Assembly: GCF_901686465.1 (NCBI RefSeq)
Contig: NZ_LR594487.1
Location: forward strand, 3,051,773-3,115,772
Source of the DNA: Halorubrum sp. DM2
GTDB taxonomy: Archaea > Halobacteriota > Halobacteria > Halobacteriales > Haloferacaceae
Direction of reading: 5' to 3'
DNA length: 64,000 nt
The notes beneath the pieces were generated by a model that did no database searches, was not told where the DNA came from, and saw only the letters and a list, made by a program, of their open reading frames with translations. This document shows, piece by piece, positions 40,735-49,944 of the stretch (its first letter is position 1; the number at the start of each line of letters is the position of its first letter). A program made the position numbers and the translations under genes.

Positions 40735-41781
40735 CTACTCTTCGGTCTCGTAGTGTTCCCCCGCGGCCTCGGGGATCTGGGTCCGGCCGACCAAGGCGAG
40801 CACGACGATCACGACGACGTACGGGATGGTCTGGACCAGCGTGTCCGGGACCGCGTAGCCGAGCTGTTGGAGCCGGATCTGCATCGCGTCGAGACCGGCG
40901 AACAGCGCGCCCGCGCCGAGCGTTCCGACCGGGTTGTAGTTGCCGAACAGATACGCGACGATGGCGATGAACCCCTTCCCTTGGACCATCGTCTCGCCGG
41001 AGCCGACGAACTGGCCGATCGACAGCGCCAGTGCCGACCCGCCGACGCCGGAGAGAACGCCCGAGAGCAGCACGCCCGCGTAGCGCACCTTCGAGACCGA
41101 GACGCCGACCGTGTCGAGCGCCTTCGGGTTCTCGCCGGCCGCACGGAGGTGTTTCCCGAAGGCGGTCCGGTTCAGCAGCCACCACGACCCCGCGGTCGCG
41201 AGCAGCACCAGCGTCGCGGAGTACGCCCAGCCGACGTTCGCGCCGAGGTTCGGCGTGTTGACGCCGCCGAAGAACACCGTCGACATGAACGGCGCGAGCC
41301 CTAAGGCGATGAGCCAGACGGCCAGTCCGGCGATGATCTGGTCCGCCTTGAACTCGATACAGACGACCGCGAACACCGCCGACAGCAGCGTCGACGCGGC
41401 GATGCCGGCGATAAAGCCGATCGCGAGCGCCGGAACGCCGAGGACCGCGTTGCCGATCCCGACGACCGACGCGGCGTACACGGAGACGAACGCCGAGATG
41501 ATTAACAGTCCCTCCAGCCCGATGTTGATGACGCCCGACTTCTCGGCGAAGATACCGCCGAGCCCGGCGAGCACGATGGGGGCCGCGAGCCGCGCCGTCG
41601 ACGTGGCGGTGCTCGTCGAGAAGACGATCCCGGCGAGGTCGCCCGCGATCGAGTCGGGGAACAAGAGCCCGAGAATTCCGACCAGCGCGAACGCGCCGAC
41701 CGTGCCGACGACGAGCGAGCGCACGTAGTCGGACTCGAACAACCCCTCCATGACTCGCGTCGACGACAGCGGGTTACGCAT
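40735..41781 (-). CDS. ABC importer permease, second subunit (BMP/nucleoside type)
   Basis: 348 residues with about nine or ten helices. Family blocks: 'PIVLAGLGGIFAEKSGVINIGLEGLLIISAF' near 67 (the EKSGVINIGLEG cytoplasmic loop that contacts the ATPase), 'GENPKALDTVGVSVSKVRYAGVLLSGVLSGVGGSALAL' near 210. Matches the NupQ/YufQ permease of nucleoside importers. ATG 41781 overlaps the end of the preceding permease by 8 bases. Last gene of the operon. Confidence 0.9.
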   Translation of the reverse strand: MRNPLSSTRVMEGLFESDYVRSLVVGTVGAFALVGILGLLFPDSIAGDLAGIVFSTSTATSTARLAAPIVLAGLGGIFAEKSGVINIGLEGLLIISAFVSVYAASVVGIGNAVLGVPALAIGFIAGIAASTLLSAVFAVVCIEFKADQIIAGLAVWLIALGLAPFMSTVFFGGVNTPNLGANVGWAYSATLVLLATAGSWWLLNRTAFGKHLRAAGENPKALDTVGVSVSKVRYAGVLLSGVLSGVGGSALALSIGQFVGSGETMVQGKGFIAIVAYLFGNYNPVGTLGAGALFAGLDAMQIRLQQLGYAVPDTLVQTIPYVVVIVVLALVGRTQIPEAAGEHYETEE

Positions 41782-43072
41782 CGGTCTCACCTCCCTCGCC
41801 GCCGGCGGTCTCGTCTGACTCCGTCGGCGCTGCGACGCCGCCTCCGCCGAGCCCGGCGTACCGACCGATCATCCGGAAGAACTCCGGCATCGCGACGAAG
41901 AGGATGATGAGCCCGCGCAACACCGCGACGAGCTGCGTGGGCACGTCCGTGCGGAACCCGATCTCCAAGGCCCCGCCCTTCAACACGCCGAAGAGGAACG
42001 CGGCCGGCAACACGCCGATCGGGTTGTTCCCGGCCAGAATCGAGACGGTGATGCCGTCGAAGCCGAGGTCCGGAATCGAGGCCAGCCACCGGCCCTCGGA
42101 CATCAGCACCCACACCGCGCCGCCGACGCCGCCGAGCGCGCCCGACAGCGTCATCGCCCGGACAGTCGTGAGCTTCGCGTTCACGCCGCCGTACTCGGCG
42201 GCCGCGGCCTGAACACCGCTCGTTCGGAGGTCGTAGCCGAGCGAGGTGTGTTCGACGAAGTAGTAGAGCGCGCCGATGAAGCCGACCCCGATCAGCAGCG
42301 CGACGAGCGCGAAGTCGCTGGAGGCGGGGAACAGCCACGGTCGGAGCTGCGCGTACTCGGGGACGTACTCGGTGGCGACCACCGAGGAGCCCTCGGCGCG
42401 GAACACCTCCAACACGAGCACGTACGCGACGTTCGCGGCGACGAAGTTGAGCATGATCGTCGTGATCACCTCGTTGGCGTCGGCGTACGCCTTGAGCGCG
42501 CCGGGGATCGCGCCCCACAGTCCGCCGCCGACCGCGCCGGCCGCGGTGCCGACCGCGATCAGCACGACCCCGGCGACGGGACCCGCCGGGAGCAGCGGCG
42601 CGAGCGCGAGGATCGCGAGCGCGGTCGCCAGCCCGCCGACGACGAGCTGCCCCTGCGTTCCGATGTTGAACAGTCCGGCGCGGAAGGCGACGGCGACGGA
42701 CAGCCCCGTGAAGATCAGTAGCGTCGTCTCGGAGAGCGTCAGGCCGAACGAGAGGTTGAGCGGGGTCCAGCCGGCGTTGAACAGCCCCGGCTCGCCGACG
42801 GCGAACGGGTAGCCGAGCGCCCCGTTGAACAGCACGACGTACACCTCGACGGGGTCGTAACAGAACCCGATCCCGGTGAGCGGCATCGTCCAGGCCGCGG
42901 TCGAGCACTCGGCGATCCGACCGGAAACGAGCACGATCGCGAACCCGACGGCGATCGACAGGAAGATCGCGGCGACGCTTATGACGAGCCGCTCCGCGAC
43001 GGTCCGGTCGACGAACGGCGCGACCAGCCGGGCGAGGACGGACGTCGTCCGGTCCGCGTCCGGGTCGCTCAC
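41774..43072 (-). CDS. ABC importer permease, first subunit (BMP/nucleoside type)
   Basis: 432 residues, about ten helices; NupP/YufP type. Signature loop 'GLSVAVAFRAGLFNIGTQGQLVVGG' near 122 and 'NEVITTIMLNFVAANVAYVLV' near 200. GTG 43072 overlaps the ATPase stop (GTGA), giving coupled translation. A long extracytoplasmic loop with three Cys-containing stretches precedes the core, and the C-terminal tail is Gly/Glu-rich. Confidence 0.9.
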   Translation of the reverse strand: MSDPDADRTTSVLARLVAPFVDRTVAERLVISVAAIFLSIAVGFAIVLVSGRIAECSTAAWTMPLTGIGFCYDPVEVYVVLFNGALGYPFAVGEPGLFNAGWTPLNLSFGLTLSETTLLIFTGLSVAVAFRAGLFNIGTQGQLVVGGLATALAILALAPLLPAGPVAGVVLIAVGTAAGAVGGGLWGAIPGALKAYADANEVITTIMLNFVAANVAYVLVLEVFRAEGSSVVATEYVPEYAQLRPWLFPASSDFALVALLIGVGFIGALYYFVEHTSLGYDLRTSGVQAAAAEYGGVNAKLTTVRAMTLSGALGGVGGAVWVLMSEGRWLASIPDLGFDGITVSILAGNNPIGVLPAAFLFGVLKGGALEIGFRTDVPTQLVAVLRGLIILFVAMPEFFRMIGRYAGLGGGGVAAPTESDETAGGEGGETDA

Positions 43073-44706
43073 GCGTCCACCCCCTCCTCACCGGCGGTCG
43101 TCCCGTCGATTTCGCCCCCTGAATCGTCGATTCCGCCGCCCGACTCGTCGGTCGCGTCCTCGTGGAGCGCGGCCCCCTCGACCGAGTCGTCGTCGAGCGG
43201 CTCACCGGCCATCAGCAGGCCGATCTCCTCCTCGGTCACCGTCGCGGGGTCGACGACGCCGGTGAACTCCCCCTCGTGCATCACCGCGAGCCGGTCCGAA
43301 AGCCCCTGTACCTCGTCGAGCTTCGAGGAGACCAAGAGGACGGCTTTCCCCTGTGACCGGAGTTCGAGCAGCCGGTCGTGGAGGAACTCCGTGGAGCCGA
43401 TGTCGACGCCGCGGGTCGGGTGGGTCGCGACGACGAGCTCCGGGTCGCGCTCGAACTCGCGGCCGACGATGAACTTCTGTTGGTTGCCGCCCGACAGCGA
43501 CTCCGCTTCCGCGTCCGCGTCCGGCGGCCGAACGTCGTACTGCTCGATGACGGACTCGGCGTGGTCGCGCGCGGCGCGCCAGTCGAGCCGGCCGCCGCGC
43601 GCGAACGGCGCGTCGTGTTGGCTCCCGAGGATGCCGTTCTCGGTGAGGTCGTACGACATCACCAGCCCGCGCTCCTGTCGGTCCTCCGGGATGAACGCCA
43701 TTCCGCTGTCGATGCGGTCGCGGCGGGTCTTTCCGACCATCGACTCGCCGCGGTAGCGGATCTCCCCGGCCGCCGACTCGCGCAGCCCCGTGATCGCCTC
43801 GACCAGCTGCGACTGGCCGTTGCCGTCGACGCCCGCGACGCCCAGAATCTCGCCGGCACGGAGCTCGAAGGAGAGGTCCGAGACCGCCTCGACGCCCCGG
43901 TCGTCGTCGACGCTCAAGCCGGTCACTTCGAGCACCCGGTCGCCCGGCTCCTGCGGCGTCGTCGCGGGGTCCATCAGCACCTCCCGGCCGACCATCATCT
44001 TCGCGAGCTCCTCGCGGGTCACGTCCGCGGACGCGACCGTGCCGACGTTGACGCCGTCGCGGAGGACGGTGATGTCGTCGGCCGCCGACAGCGCCTCGCC
44101 GAGCTTGTGCGAGATGAAGATGATCGTCTTGCCCTGTTCGGTGAGCTCCTCGAAGACGCCGTACAGCTCCTCGACCTCCTGCGGGGTCAACACGGCCGTC
44201 GGCTCGTCCATGATGAGCACGTCCGCCCCGCGGTACAGCGCCTTCAGGATCTCGACGCGCTGTTGTTCGCCCACCGAGATGTCGGCGATCGTCGCGTCGG
44301 GGTCGACGTCGAAGCCGTACCGCTCGCTCAGTTCGACGACGGCCTCGCGGGCCGCATCCCTGTCGACGCGGAGGCCGCCCCACGTGGTCGGCTCGTTGCC
44401 CAAGACGACGTTCTCCCACACCGTCATCGGGTCGACGAGCATGAAGTGCTGGTGGATCATGCCGACGCCCGCGTCGATCGCGTCCCGCGGCGAGTCGAAC
44501 GACTGTGGCTCCCCGTCGAGACGGACGGTCCCCTCGGTCGGCTGGTAGAGACCGTACAACACGTTCATCAGCGTGGTCTTGCCGGCCCCGTTCTCGCCGA
44601 GCAGGGCGTGGACGCTCCCGCGTTCCACCGCGAGATCAACGTCGTCGTTCGCGACGACCCCGGGGAATCGCTTCGTGATACCGTCCAAGTGGACCGCCGG
44701 GTTCAT
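43069..44706 (-). CDS. ABC importer ATPase with two nucleotide-binding domains
   Basis: 545 residues. First NBD: Walker A LLGENGAGKTTLMN near 33, signature ISVGEQQRVEILKALYRG near 142, Walker B LIMDEPTAVLTP near 163. Second NBD: degenerate Walker A GVAGVDGNGQSQLVEA near 282, signature LSGGNQQKFIVGREF near 397 and 'VVATHPTRGVDIGST' near 418. This asymmetric double-NBD layout is typical of the simple-sugar/nucleoside importers (RbsA, NupO). ATG 44706. The binding protein gene precedes it by 160 bases. Confidence 0.92.
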   Translation of the reverse strand: MNPAVHLDGITKRFPGVVANDDVDLAVERGSVHALLGENGAGKTTLMNVLYGLYQPTEGTVRLDGEPQSFDSPRDAIDAGVGMIHQHFMLVDPMTVWENVVLGNEPTTWGGLRVDRDAAREAVVELSERYGFDVDPDATIADISVGEQQRVEILKALYRGADVLIMDEPTAVLTPQEVEELYGVFEELTEQGKTIIFISHKLGEALSAADDITVLRDGVNVGTVASADVTREELAKMMVGREVLMDPATTPQEPGDRVLEVTGLSVDDDRGVEAVSDLSFELRAGEILGVAGVDGNGQSQLVEAITGLRESAAGEIRYRGESMVGKTRRDRIDSGMAFIPEDRQERGLVMSYDLTENGILGSQHDAPFARGGRLDWRAARDHAESVIEQYDVRPPDADAEAESLSGGNQQKFIVGREFERDPELVVATHPTRGVDIGSTEFLHDRLLELRSQGKAVLLVSSKLDEVQGLSDRLAVMHEGEFTGVVDPATVTEEEIGLLMAGEPLDDDSVEGAALHEDATDESGGGIDDSGGEIDGTTAGEEGVDA

Positions 44707-44806
44707 TCACCCGTAACTCCGCACCGGAGCCTAAAAACGCGCGGATTTCGGGCTGACGCTCGCGGTACTGTCGGATGACCGACCGGAGCGCGGAAAAATC
44801 GCGGAC

Positions 44807-44866
44807 GAAAAACCGACGCCGAACGCGTCGAACGAGTCGCGGTGGAAAACCGACGCCGAACGCGTC
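44807..44866. repeat. 23-base direct repeat after the BMP lipoprotein gene
   Basis: gaaaaaccgacgccgaacgcgtc at 44807-44829 recurs with one change at 44844-44866, directly after the binding-protein stop codon (44868). Spacing is 37 bases. The position between binding-protein and ATPase genes could influence relative expression, but nothing shows this. Confidence 0.7.
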
Positions 44867-44867
44867 C

Positions 44868-46019
44868 TCAGTTGCTCGTCGTGTCCGGCACGTCGATGTT
44901 GCCGGCGATGATCTCGTCGCGCGCGTCCGAGACCGCGGTCACGATCTCGTCGGGCACCTGGTCGCCGATCTCCTGTCCGTAGACGCACTCGACGCCGTTG
45001 GACTCCAGCCCGAGCGCCGTCGTCGAGCCGCCCTGGTGGTCGTCGTCGACGACGTTCGAGATCGACTCGTACACCGCGGTGTCGACGCGTTTCACCATCG
45101 AGGCTAAGATTACGTCGGCGAACGAGTCCTCGGTGACCGACTGGTCCTGATCGACGCCGAACGCGAACCGACCCTCGGACTGCGCGGCCTGAAAGACGCC
45201 GACGCCGGTCGCGCCCGCGGCGTGATAGACGATGTCGGCCCCGCTCTGGTACATCGACAGCGCCTGCTCCTGTCCGGCCGTGGGGTCGCTGTAGCTACCG
45301 ACGTAGCTCGTGGAGACGTCGACGTCGTCGGACGCGTAGTCGACGCCGGCCTCGAAGCCGGCCTGGAACCGCCGGATGACCGGGCTGTCGACCCCGCCGA
45401 TGAACCCGACGTTCGTCGAGTCGGGAGCGGTCGAGCCGCCGCCCGCGGAGAAGTCCGTCTCGGTCAGCCGGCCGGCGAGGACGCCCATCAGGAACGACCC
45501 CTCCTCCTCGCGGAACAGGTAGTTCGCGACGTTCGGCGAGTCGACCACGGTGTCGACGATCATGAAGTCCTGGTCGGGGAACTGCGACGCGGTCTCGGTG
45601 AGCGCGTCGCCCTGATTGAACCCGATACAGGAGACCAGGTCGTAGTTCGGGTCCGTCGAGCTCGCGTACCGCTGCTGGTACTGGCCGAACTCGCCGGTGC
45701 CGTCCGGCTCGGACTCGGCGTACTCGATGCCGAACTCCTCTTCGGCGTCGACGATGCCCTGCTTGGCCGCGTCGTTGAACGAGTTGTCGCCCAGCCCGCC
45801 GTCGGAGTAGACGATGCCGACCCTCGCCGGGGGCGAGTCGGAGCCGTCCCCGCCGTCGGACCCGTCCGAACCGTCCTCTCCGTCGGAGCCGTCCATGCCG
45901 TCGTCGCCGTCGGACCCGTCCCCGCCGTCGCTCGGGCCGCCACTACACCCGGCGAGGCCGATCAGGCCCGCTGCGCTTGCCGCCTTGATGAACCGCCGCC
46001 GCTCGAAGTCGGATGCCAT
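44868..46019 (-). CDS. BMP family substrate-binding lipoprotein
   Basis: 383 residues. Tat-lipoprotein signal: twin-Arg ERRRFIKAASAAGLIGLAGC with lipobox Cys about residue 28, followed by a Gly/Asp/Ser-rich tether (about 30-65) and the periplasmic-binding fold starting VGIVYSDGGLGDNSFNDAA. Motif 'VSCIGFNQGDALTETASQFPDQDFMIVDT' and C-terminal 'VPDEIVTAVSDARDEIIAGNI' match BMP/PnrA proteins that bind nucleosides. ATG 46019 is set by the Tat signal. First gene of the importer operon. Confidence 0.93.
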   Translation of the reverse strand: MASDFERRRFIKAASAAGLIGLAGCSGGPSDGGDGSDGDDGMDGSDGEDGSDGSDGGDGSDSPPARVGIVYSDGGLGDNSFNDAAKQGIVDAEEEFGIEYAESEPDGTGEFGQYQQRYASSTDPNYDLVSCIGFNQGDALTETASQFPDQDFMIVDTVVDSPNVANYLFREEEGSFLMGVLAGRLTETDFSAGGGSTAPDSTNVGFIGGVDSPVIRRFQAGFEAGVDYASDDVDVSTSYVGSYSDPTAGQEQALSMYQSGADIVYHAAGATGVGVFQAAQSEGRFAFGVDQDQSVTEDSFADVILASMVKRVDTAVYESISNVVDDDHQGGSTTALGLESNGVECVYGQEIGDQVPDEIVTAVSDARDEIIAGNIDVPDTTSN

Positions 46020-46202
46020 CTCGTTCGTACACCCGTCGGAACAGGGCATAAATTCACCGTTCCCCGGCCACCGAGGCGACACGTTCGTGAAAAGAAGCGG
46101 CGGTATTGCGCCGGGATCGAGGGAATATCCGCGTCGTTCGATCCACGAACCCGGATTCCTCACGGTCGTAGATGACTGACGGCGCTCGGAACGTGCGGGG
46201 GC

Positions 46203-47684
46203 TTACGCCGCCGCGACCGCGTCCTCGACCACGTCCTCCACGTCGGCGACGAGCGCGTCGACGTCGTCGCTCTCGGCGTACACCCGGACGTACGGCTCCG
46301 TTCCGGAGGGACGCACCAGCGTCCACGAGGCGTCGTCGAACTCCAGCCGGACGCCGTGGTCGGTGTCGACCGCGGCGTCGGGGAACGCCCCCGGCAGCGC
46401 CGTCTCCAGCCGGTCCATCACCGACTCCTTCGCGTCGTCGGGACAGGAGACGCTCACCTTGCGGTACGGGCGCTCGGTGACCGGCTCGCGGAGCGCGTCG
46501 AGCCCCTCGTCGGCGACGAGGCGGGCGATCACCGCCGCGGAGGTCACGCCGTCGATCCAGCCGCCGAAGCCGACGTGGATGTGCTTCCACGGCTCGGCCG
46601 CGAAGACGACGCGGGTGTCGTCGCCGCCCGCGCCGTCGGCGTCCGCCGCCGCCTCCCGCACCGCGGCGATCCCCTCGTGGAGCGCGCCGAGGCGCACGCG
46701 CTCGACGCGGCCGCCGGCGTCGCGGACGCGCTCGTCGATCCGGCCGGAGGCGTTCGGCGTCGTCACGACCACGGGGTCGGTGGCGGCGCTCTCGCGGGTG
46801 TACCGCTCCGCGAGGACCGCGAGGACCGTGTCCTCGTGGACGACCTCGCCGTCGGCGTCGACGATCACGATCCGGTCGGCGTCGCCGTCGTGGCCGATAC
46901 CGAACGCGAACCCCTCGGTCTCGCCGTCGGCGCTGGCGCTTCCGTCTTCGGCGGCGGGGCGGCCCGGCTCCGCGACGCCCTCGTTGGCGTCGGCGACGAA
47001 CGCGCGCAGGTCCGCGAGCGTCTCCGGGGTCGGCTTGCTCCCGCGGCCGGGGAAGTGACCGTCGACGTTCCCGTTGAGCGTGACCACGTCCGCGCCGAGC
47101 TCGCGGAGGACGGTCGGCGTCGCGGGCGCGCTCATCCCGTTGCCGCAGTCGACCGCGACCCGGAGGCCGTCGAGGGGCGCGCCGAACCGCTCGGCGTACT
47201 CGCGCACGTCGTCGAGGTAGCCGGTCAGCGGGTCGGCCCGGGTCGCCTCGGTCCACTCGTCCCACGGGGCGACCGACTCCTCGTCGGCGACCCGCGACTC
47301 GACGGCGCGCTCCGCCTCGCGGTCGAACTCGGTGCCGTCGCGGAACAGCTTAATCCCGTTGTCGGTCGGCGGGTTGTGCGAGGCGGTGAGCATCACGCCG
47401 TACCGACCCTGCGAGGCGTGCGCGAGCGCCGGCGTCGGGAGTTGACCGGCGCGGCGGACGGCCACCCCGCCCGCGGCCAGCCCGGCCTCCATCGCGGCCG
47501 CGAGCGCCGGCCCGGTCACCCGCCCGTCGCGGGCGAGGACGACGGTCGATTCGGGGGTCGACTCGCCGGCTCCCCCTCGCGATCGGATCTCGGCACCCAC
47601 TGCCCGCCCGACGGCGAGCGCGAGCGCCGGCGTGACGCGGTCCTCGACGCCGCCGCGGATCCCGGCGGTTCCGAACAGGTCCAT
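46203..47684 (-). CDS. Phosphohexomutase (phosphoglucomutase/phosphomannomutase/GlmM type)
   Basis: 493 residues. It begins MDLFGTAGIRG (substrate contact), with the phosphoserine loop VMLTASHNPPTDNGIK near 98, Mg loop GIGHDGDADR near 268, sugar-binding VFAAEPWKHIHVGFGGWIDG near 365 and C-terminal phosphate loop RPSGTEPYVRVYAE near 460. ATG 47684 is preferred over the GTG three codons earlier because the family starts with the FGTxGIRG motif. An acidic insert (about 240-260) is halophile-like. Supplies hexose-1-phosphates for surface glycans or glycolipids. Confidence 0.92.
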   Translation of the reverse strand: MDLFGTAGIRGGVEDRVTPALALAVGRAVGAEIRSRGGAGESTPESTVVLARDGRVTGPALAAAMEAGLAAGGVAVRRAGQLPTPALAHASQGRYGVMLTASHNPPTDNGIKLFRDGTEFDREAERAVESRVADEESVAPWDEWTEATRADPLTGYLDDVREYAERFGAPLDGLRVAVDCGNGMSAPATPTVLRELGADVVTLNGNVDGHFPGRGSKPTPETLADLRAFVADANEGVAEPGRPAAEDGSASADGETEGFAFGIGHDGDADRIVIVDADGEVVHEDTVLAVLAERYTRESAATDPVVVTTPNASGRIDERVRDAGGRVERVRLGALHEGIAAVREAAADADGAGGDDTRVVFAAEPWKHIHVGFGGWIDGVTSAAVIARLVADEGLDALREPVTERPYRKVSVSCPDDAKESVMDRLETALPGAFPDAAVDTDHGVRLEFDDASWTLVRPSGTEPYVRVYAESDDVDALVADVEDVVEDAVAAA

Positions 47685-47767
47685 GTCGACCACCTCGGTG
47701 CCCGGGAGTTAGTAGGCGTCGGTTGCGGACGGGGCGTTTAAGCGGGGCGCGGTCCCAACGTCTGCCG

Positions 47768-48046
47768 ATGACCGACCGCGTTCGCGCACACGTGTTCGTC
47801 TCGGGTCGGGTTCAGGGCGTCTACTACCGGGCCTCGACTCGCGATACGGCCCGCCAGAACGGCGTCGACGGCTGGGTTCGGAACCTCGACGACGGCCGCG
47901 TCGAGGCCGTCTTCGAGGGCTCCGAGGGCGACGTCCGCGACACCGTCGCGTGGTGCGAGACCGGAAGCGAGGCCGCCGAGGTCGACGACGTCGACGTCGA
48001 GTACGGCGAGCCGGAGGGCGAGGACGGGTTCGAGGTCAGGTGGTGA
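47768..48046 (+). CDS. acyP: Acylphosphatase
   Basis: 92 residues. Contains VFVSGRVQGVYYRASTRDTA near residue 8 (catalytic Arg in GRVQGVxYR) and GWVRNLDDGRVEAVFEGSE near 36 (catalytic Asn). Complete and of normal length. Hydrolyses carboxyl phosphates. Divergent from the phosphohexomutase, 83 bases apart. Confidence 0.95.
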   Translation: MTDRVRAHVFVSGRVQGVYYRASTRDTARQNGVDGWVRNLDDGRVEAVFEGSEGDVRDTVAWCETGSEAAEVDDVDVEYGEPEGEDGFEVRW

Positions 48047-48080
48047 CCGCGGGGGAGCGACCGCGGTCGCCGCGGGTGGT

Positions 48081-48566
48081 TCAGTCGTCGTCCGCGGCGG
48101 CCGGACCCGCGGCGTCCCCGGCGCTCGGAACTTCCCGTACGCCGAGTTCCTCCAGCGCTCGCAGGACGACGATCGCCTCGACCACGTCGCGCTCCTCGGT
48201 GTAGGGGTCGTCGACCGCGTCGAGCGTCGCCTCGGCCTCGCGAGCCAGCCGCGCCTCCAACTCCGTCTGGTCCGTCTCCGCCTTCGTCGCCGACAGCAGC
48301 GCCTCGTGGTCCTCGCGGAGGTCTAAGGAGACGTGCGCGGCGTTACACCGCGAGAGCGGATGCGTGTCCATCTCGATTGCGAGGTCGCTGACGAGGTCCC
48401 AGTCGTCGGCGCAGAAGCGGAGCGTCACCGTCCCGACCACGTCGCGCCACGCGATCGGGCCGCCGTTCTCCATGAGCCGGAGCGCCCGCGGCGGCACGGC
48501 GATCCGGGTGTGGGTGTCGTCGCGCCCACAGAGACAACAAGGGGTGTTCTTCAGTCCGGCGTACAC
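48081..48566 (-). CDS. Conserved haloarchaeal-type protein with cysteine pair, unknown
   Basis: 161 residues from GTG 48566 (N-terminus uncertain; a further in-frame GTG exists near 48641 close to structured repeat copy 2). It starts with a short cysteine motif TPCCLCGRDDTHTR and a later RFCADDW (about residue 45), which could bind zinc. The C-terminal half is a charged helix (about 80-130). No family recognised with certainty. Convergent with acyP. Confidence is moderate because coding character is clear but the start is not. Confidence 0.6.
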   Translation of the reverse strand: MYAGLKNTPCCLCGRDDTHTRIAVPPRALRLMENGGPIAWRDVVGTVTLRFCADDWDLVSDLAIEMDTHPLSRCNAAHVSLDLREDHEALLSATKAETDQTELEARLAREAEATLDAVDDPYTEERDVVEAIVVLRALEELGVREVPSAGDAAGPAAADDD

Positions 48567-49003
48567 ACGTTCGCTACGCGCCGGAGAAGGGAGTGCGTTT
48601 CGCCCGCGAGGACTCTCATGTGAGACGACAACGTCGATCACCCACAACCAAACGAGGCGGTGGCGCGTGCCTGCGAGCGGTCGCCACCGGCGACCGCGAA
48701 GCAGCACCGCGCGAGGGAGTCGCGACCGAAGGGAGCGACGAGGCTGGGGAGGTGTGAGGCGCGGTTGCGGTGCTGTGCGGGGTGGGATTCGAAGGGGCAG
48801 CCGCGAGGGCGAAGCACGACGACGTAAGCACCGCAAAGAGCGAACGGAGTGAGCGACTGAGGAGCGCAACGAGTCGCGCGAGTTCTCGCGGCTGGGGCTT
48901 CGGCGGTCTTCGTTGTGACCCGATATCGACCGCCGTCACCGTCGGGTTCTCCGCTCGTAGACGCCACAGCGCACAAAATAGCAGTTCTCGAACTATCCCG
49001 ACC
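48567..49003. other. Gene-free interval holding structured repeat copy 2
   Basis: About 440 bases between the hypothetical gene and the membrane-protein gene. Most is the structured repeat (48655-48908). The remainder is GC-rich spacer ending near an AT-richer patch (48971-49000), and no gene is convincing. Confidence 0.6.
48655..48908 (+). repeat. Structured intergenic repeat, copy 2
   Basis: Second copy of the repeat at 37903-38213. Hairpin GCGGTCGCC/GGCGACCGC at 48677-48685 and 48689-48697 keeps the same stem with a different loop (ACC). The second hairpin is shorter but still perfectly paired: GTCGC/GCGAC at 48719-48723 and 48735-48739, around a loop similar to copy 1. A long-range stem CAGCCGCGAG/CTCGCGGCTG pairs 48798-48807 with 48885-48894, and GCGACT/AGTCGC is nested inside. 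The interior between the long-range arms is unrelated in sequence to copy 1. No TATA box as clear as in copy 1. Confidence 0.8.
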
Positions 49004-49408
49004 TTAGCTTGTCAGGAACCGATCGCGACGCACCAACAGGAACGCGACGACGACCACCGGAATCGCCACGTAGACGAGCGGGACCAGACCGAACGTGAGA
49101 GTATCGAGCGCCGCTCGACAGAGGACGAGTACCGCAACCGTGAGCGTCCCGTACCACCCGACGGATCGCTGTTGGTAGACGCGAACCGCCAAGAAGAGGA
49201 ACACGGCTCCGAGAGCGACCCACGTCACCCCTGCGTATAGCTGATAGCTGAGTCCGCCATCAACGACCGGTCCCGAGAACTGAACCAACAACGCGTACCA
49301 GAACGAGACGAGCCCGAACACCACCAGCCCGGCCGCGAGGCCGAGAATATCTGCTGGCGGAGCGTTTTCGGTGGCCTTCTCTCGGAGGGTGGAAGCGGTC
49401 CGGCTCAT
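49004..49408 (-). CDS. Small four-helix membrane protein
   Basis: 134 residues from ATG 49408. Four hydrophobic helices: about 22-42, 56-76, 86-105 and 108-127, ending with basic RRDRF. No recognised domain; it resembles many haloarchaeal four-helix hypothetical proteins. Downstream of the HxlR gene in the same direction (55 bases), so possibly co-transcribed with it. Confidence 0.7.
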   Translation of the reverse strand: MSRTASTLREKATENAPPADILGLAAGLVVFGLVSFWYALLVQFSGPVVDGGLSYQLYAGVTWVALGAVFLFLAVRVYQQRSVGWYGTLTVAVLVLCRAALDTLTFGLVPLVYVAIPVVVVAFLLVRRDRFLTS

Positions 49409-49463
49409 ATGGGAGGGTGACGGCACGATCTCGGCGGAGACCGTTATTCCCCAGTCAGTACTC

Positions 49464-49940
49464 CTACGCCTGACACTCGGCGAGCCACTCGTGGGCCCAG
49501 TCGTCGATCTCCTCGAAGACGGGCGCGAGCGACTCGCCCTTATCGGTCAGACTGTAGTACGTCGCCACGGGCGAGTCCTCTTCGAGCCGTCGATGAACGA
49601 AGCCCGTCTCCTGGAGGTCGTCGAGCACGCGCGAGAGCGTCCGGGCGTTCGCGTCGGTCTCGCGTTTCAGCTCGTTGAACCGCGCCTCGCCGCTCAACAG
49701 CTCGTGGAGGACGACGAGCCGCCACTTCGAGCCGATCTGCTCGATCGAGTCGACGACCGGACAGGGGGTCTCGGGCGTGGTCGACGCGTCCGTCTCCGCC
49801 GACGCGCCCGTCCCCGCTGCCGCGTCCGCTCCCGCCGCCGGCGATTCGCTCGCGTCCGCCTCAGCCTCGCTCGCGGCCGCGTCGGCCTCTTCTGCCGCCG
49901 TGTCCGCCGTCTCCGTGCCGGCGAGTTCCTGCGATGACAT
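49464..49940 (-). CDS. HxlR/DUF24 family winged-helix regulator
   Basis: 158 residues. The N-terminal 55 residues are a low-complexity Ala/Glu/Asp tail. Then comes the HxlR domain: CPVVDSIEQIGSKWRLVVLHEL at residue 60, ARFNELKRETDANARTLSRVLDDL recognition region near 85, and wing RRLEEDSPVATYYSLTDKGE near 117. Cys60, just before the first helix, sits where the redox-sensing Cys lies in bacterial YodB/CatR/QorR (CP near the start). This suggests a thiol switch, by analogy. Divergent from the DoxX-VOC genes; a likely operator lies between. Confidence 0.85.
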   Translation of the reverse strand: MSSQELAGTETADTAAEEADAAASEAEADASESPAAGADAAAGTGASAETDASTTPETPCPVVDSIEQIGSKWRLVVLHELLSGEARFNELKRETDANARTLSRVLDDLQETGFVHRRLEEDSPVATYYSLTDKGESLAPVFEEIDDWAHEWLAECQA

Positions 49941-49944
49941 CGGT

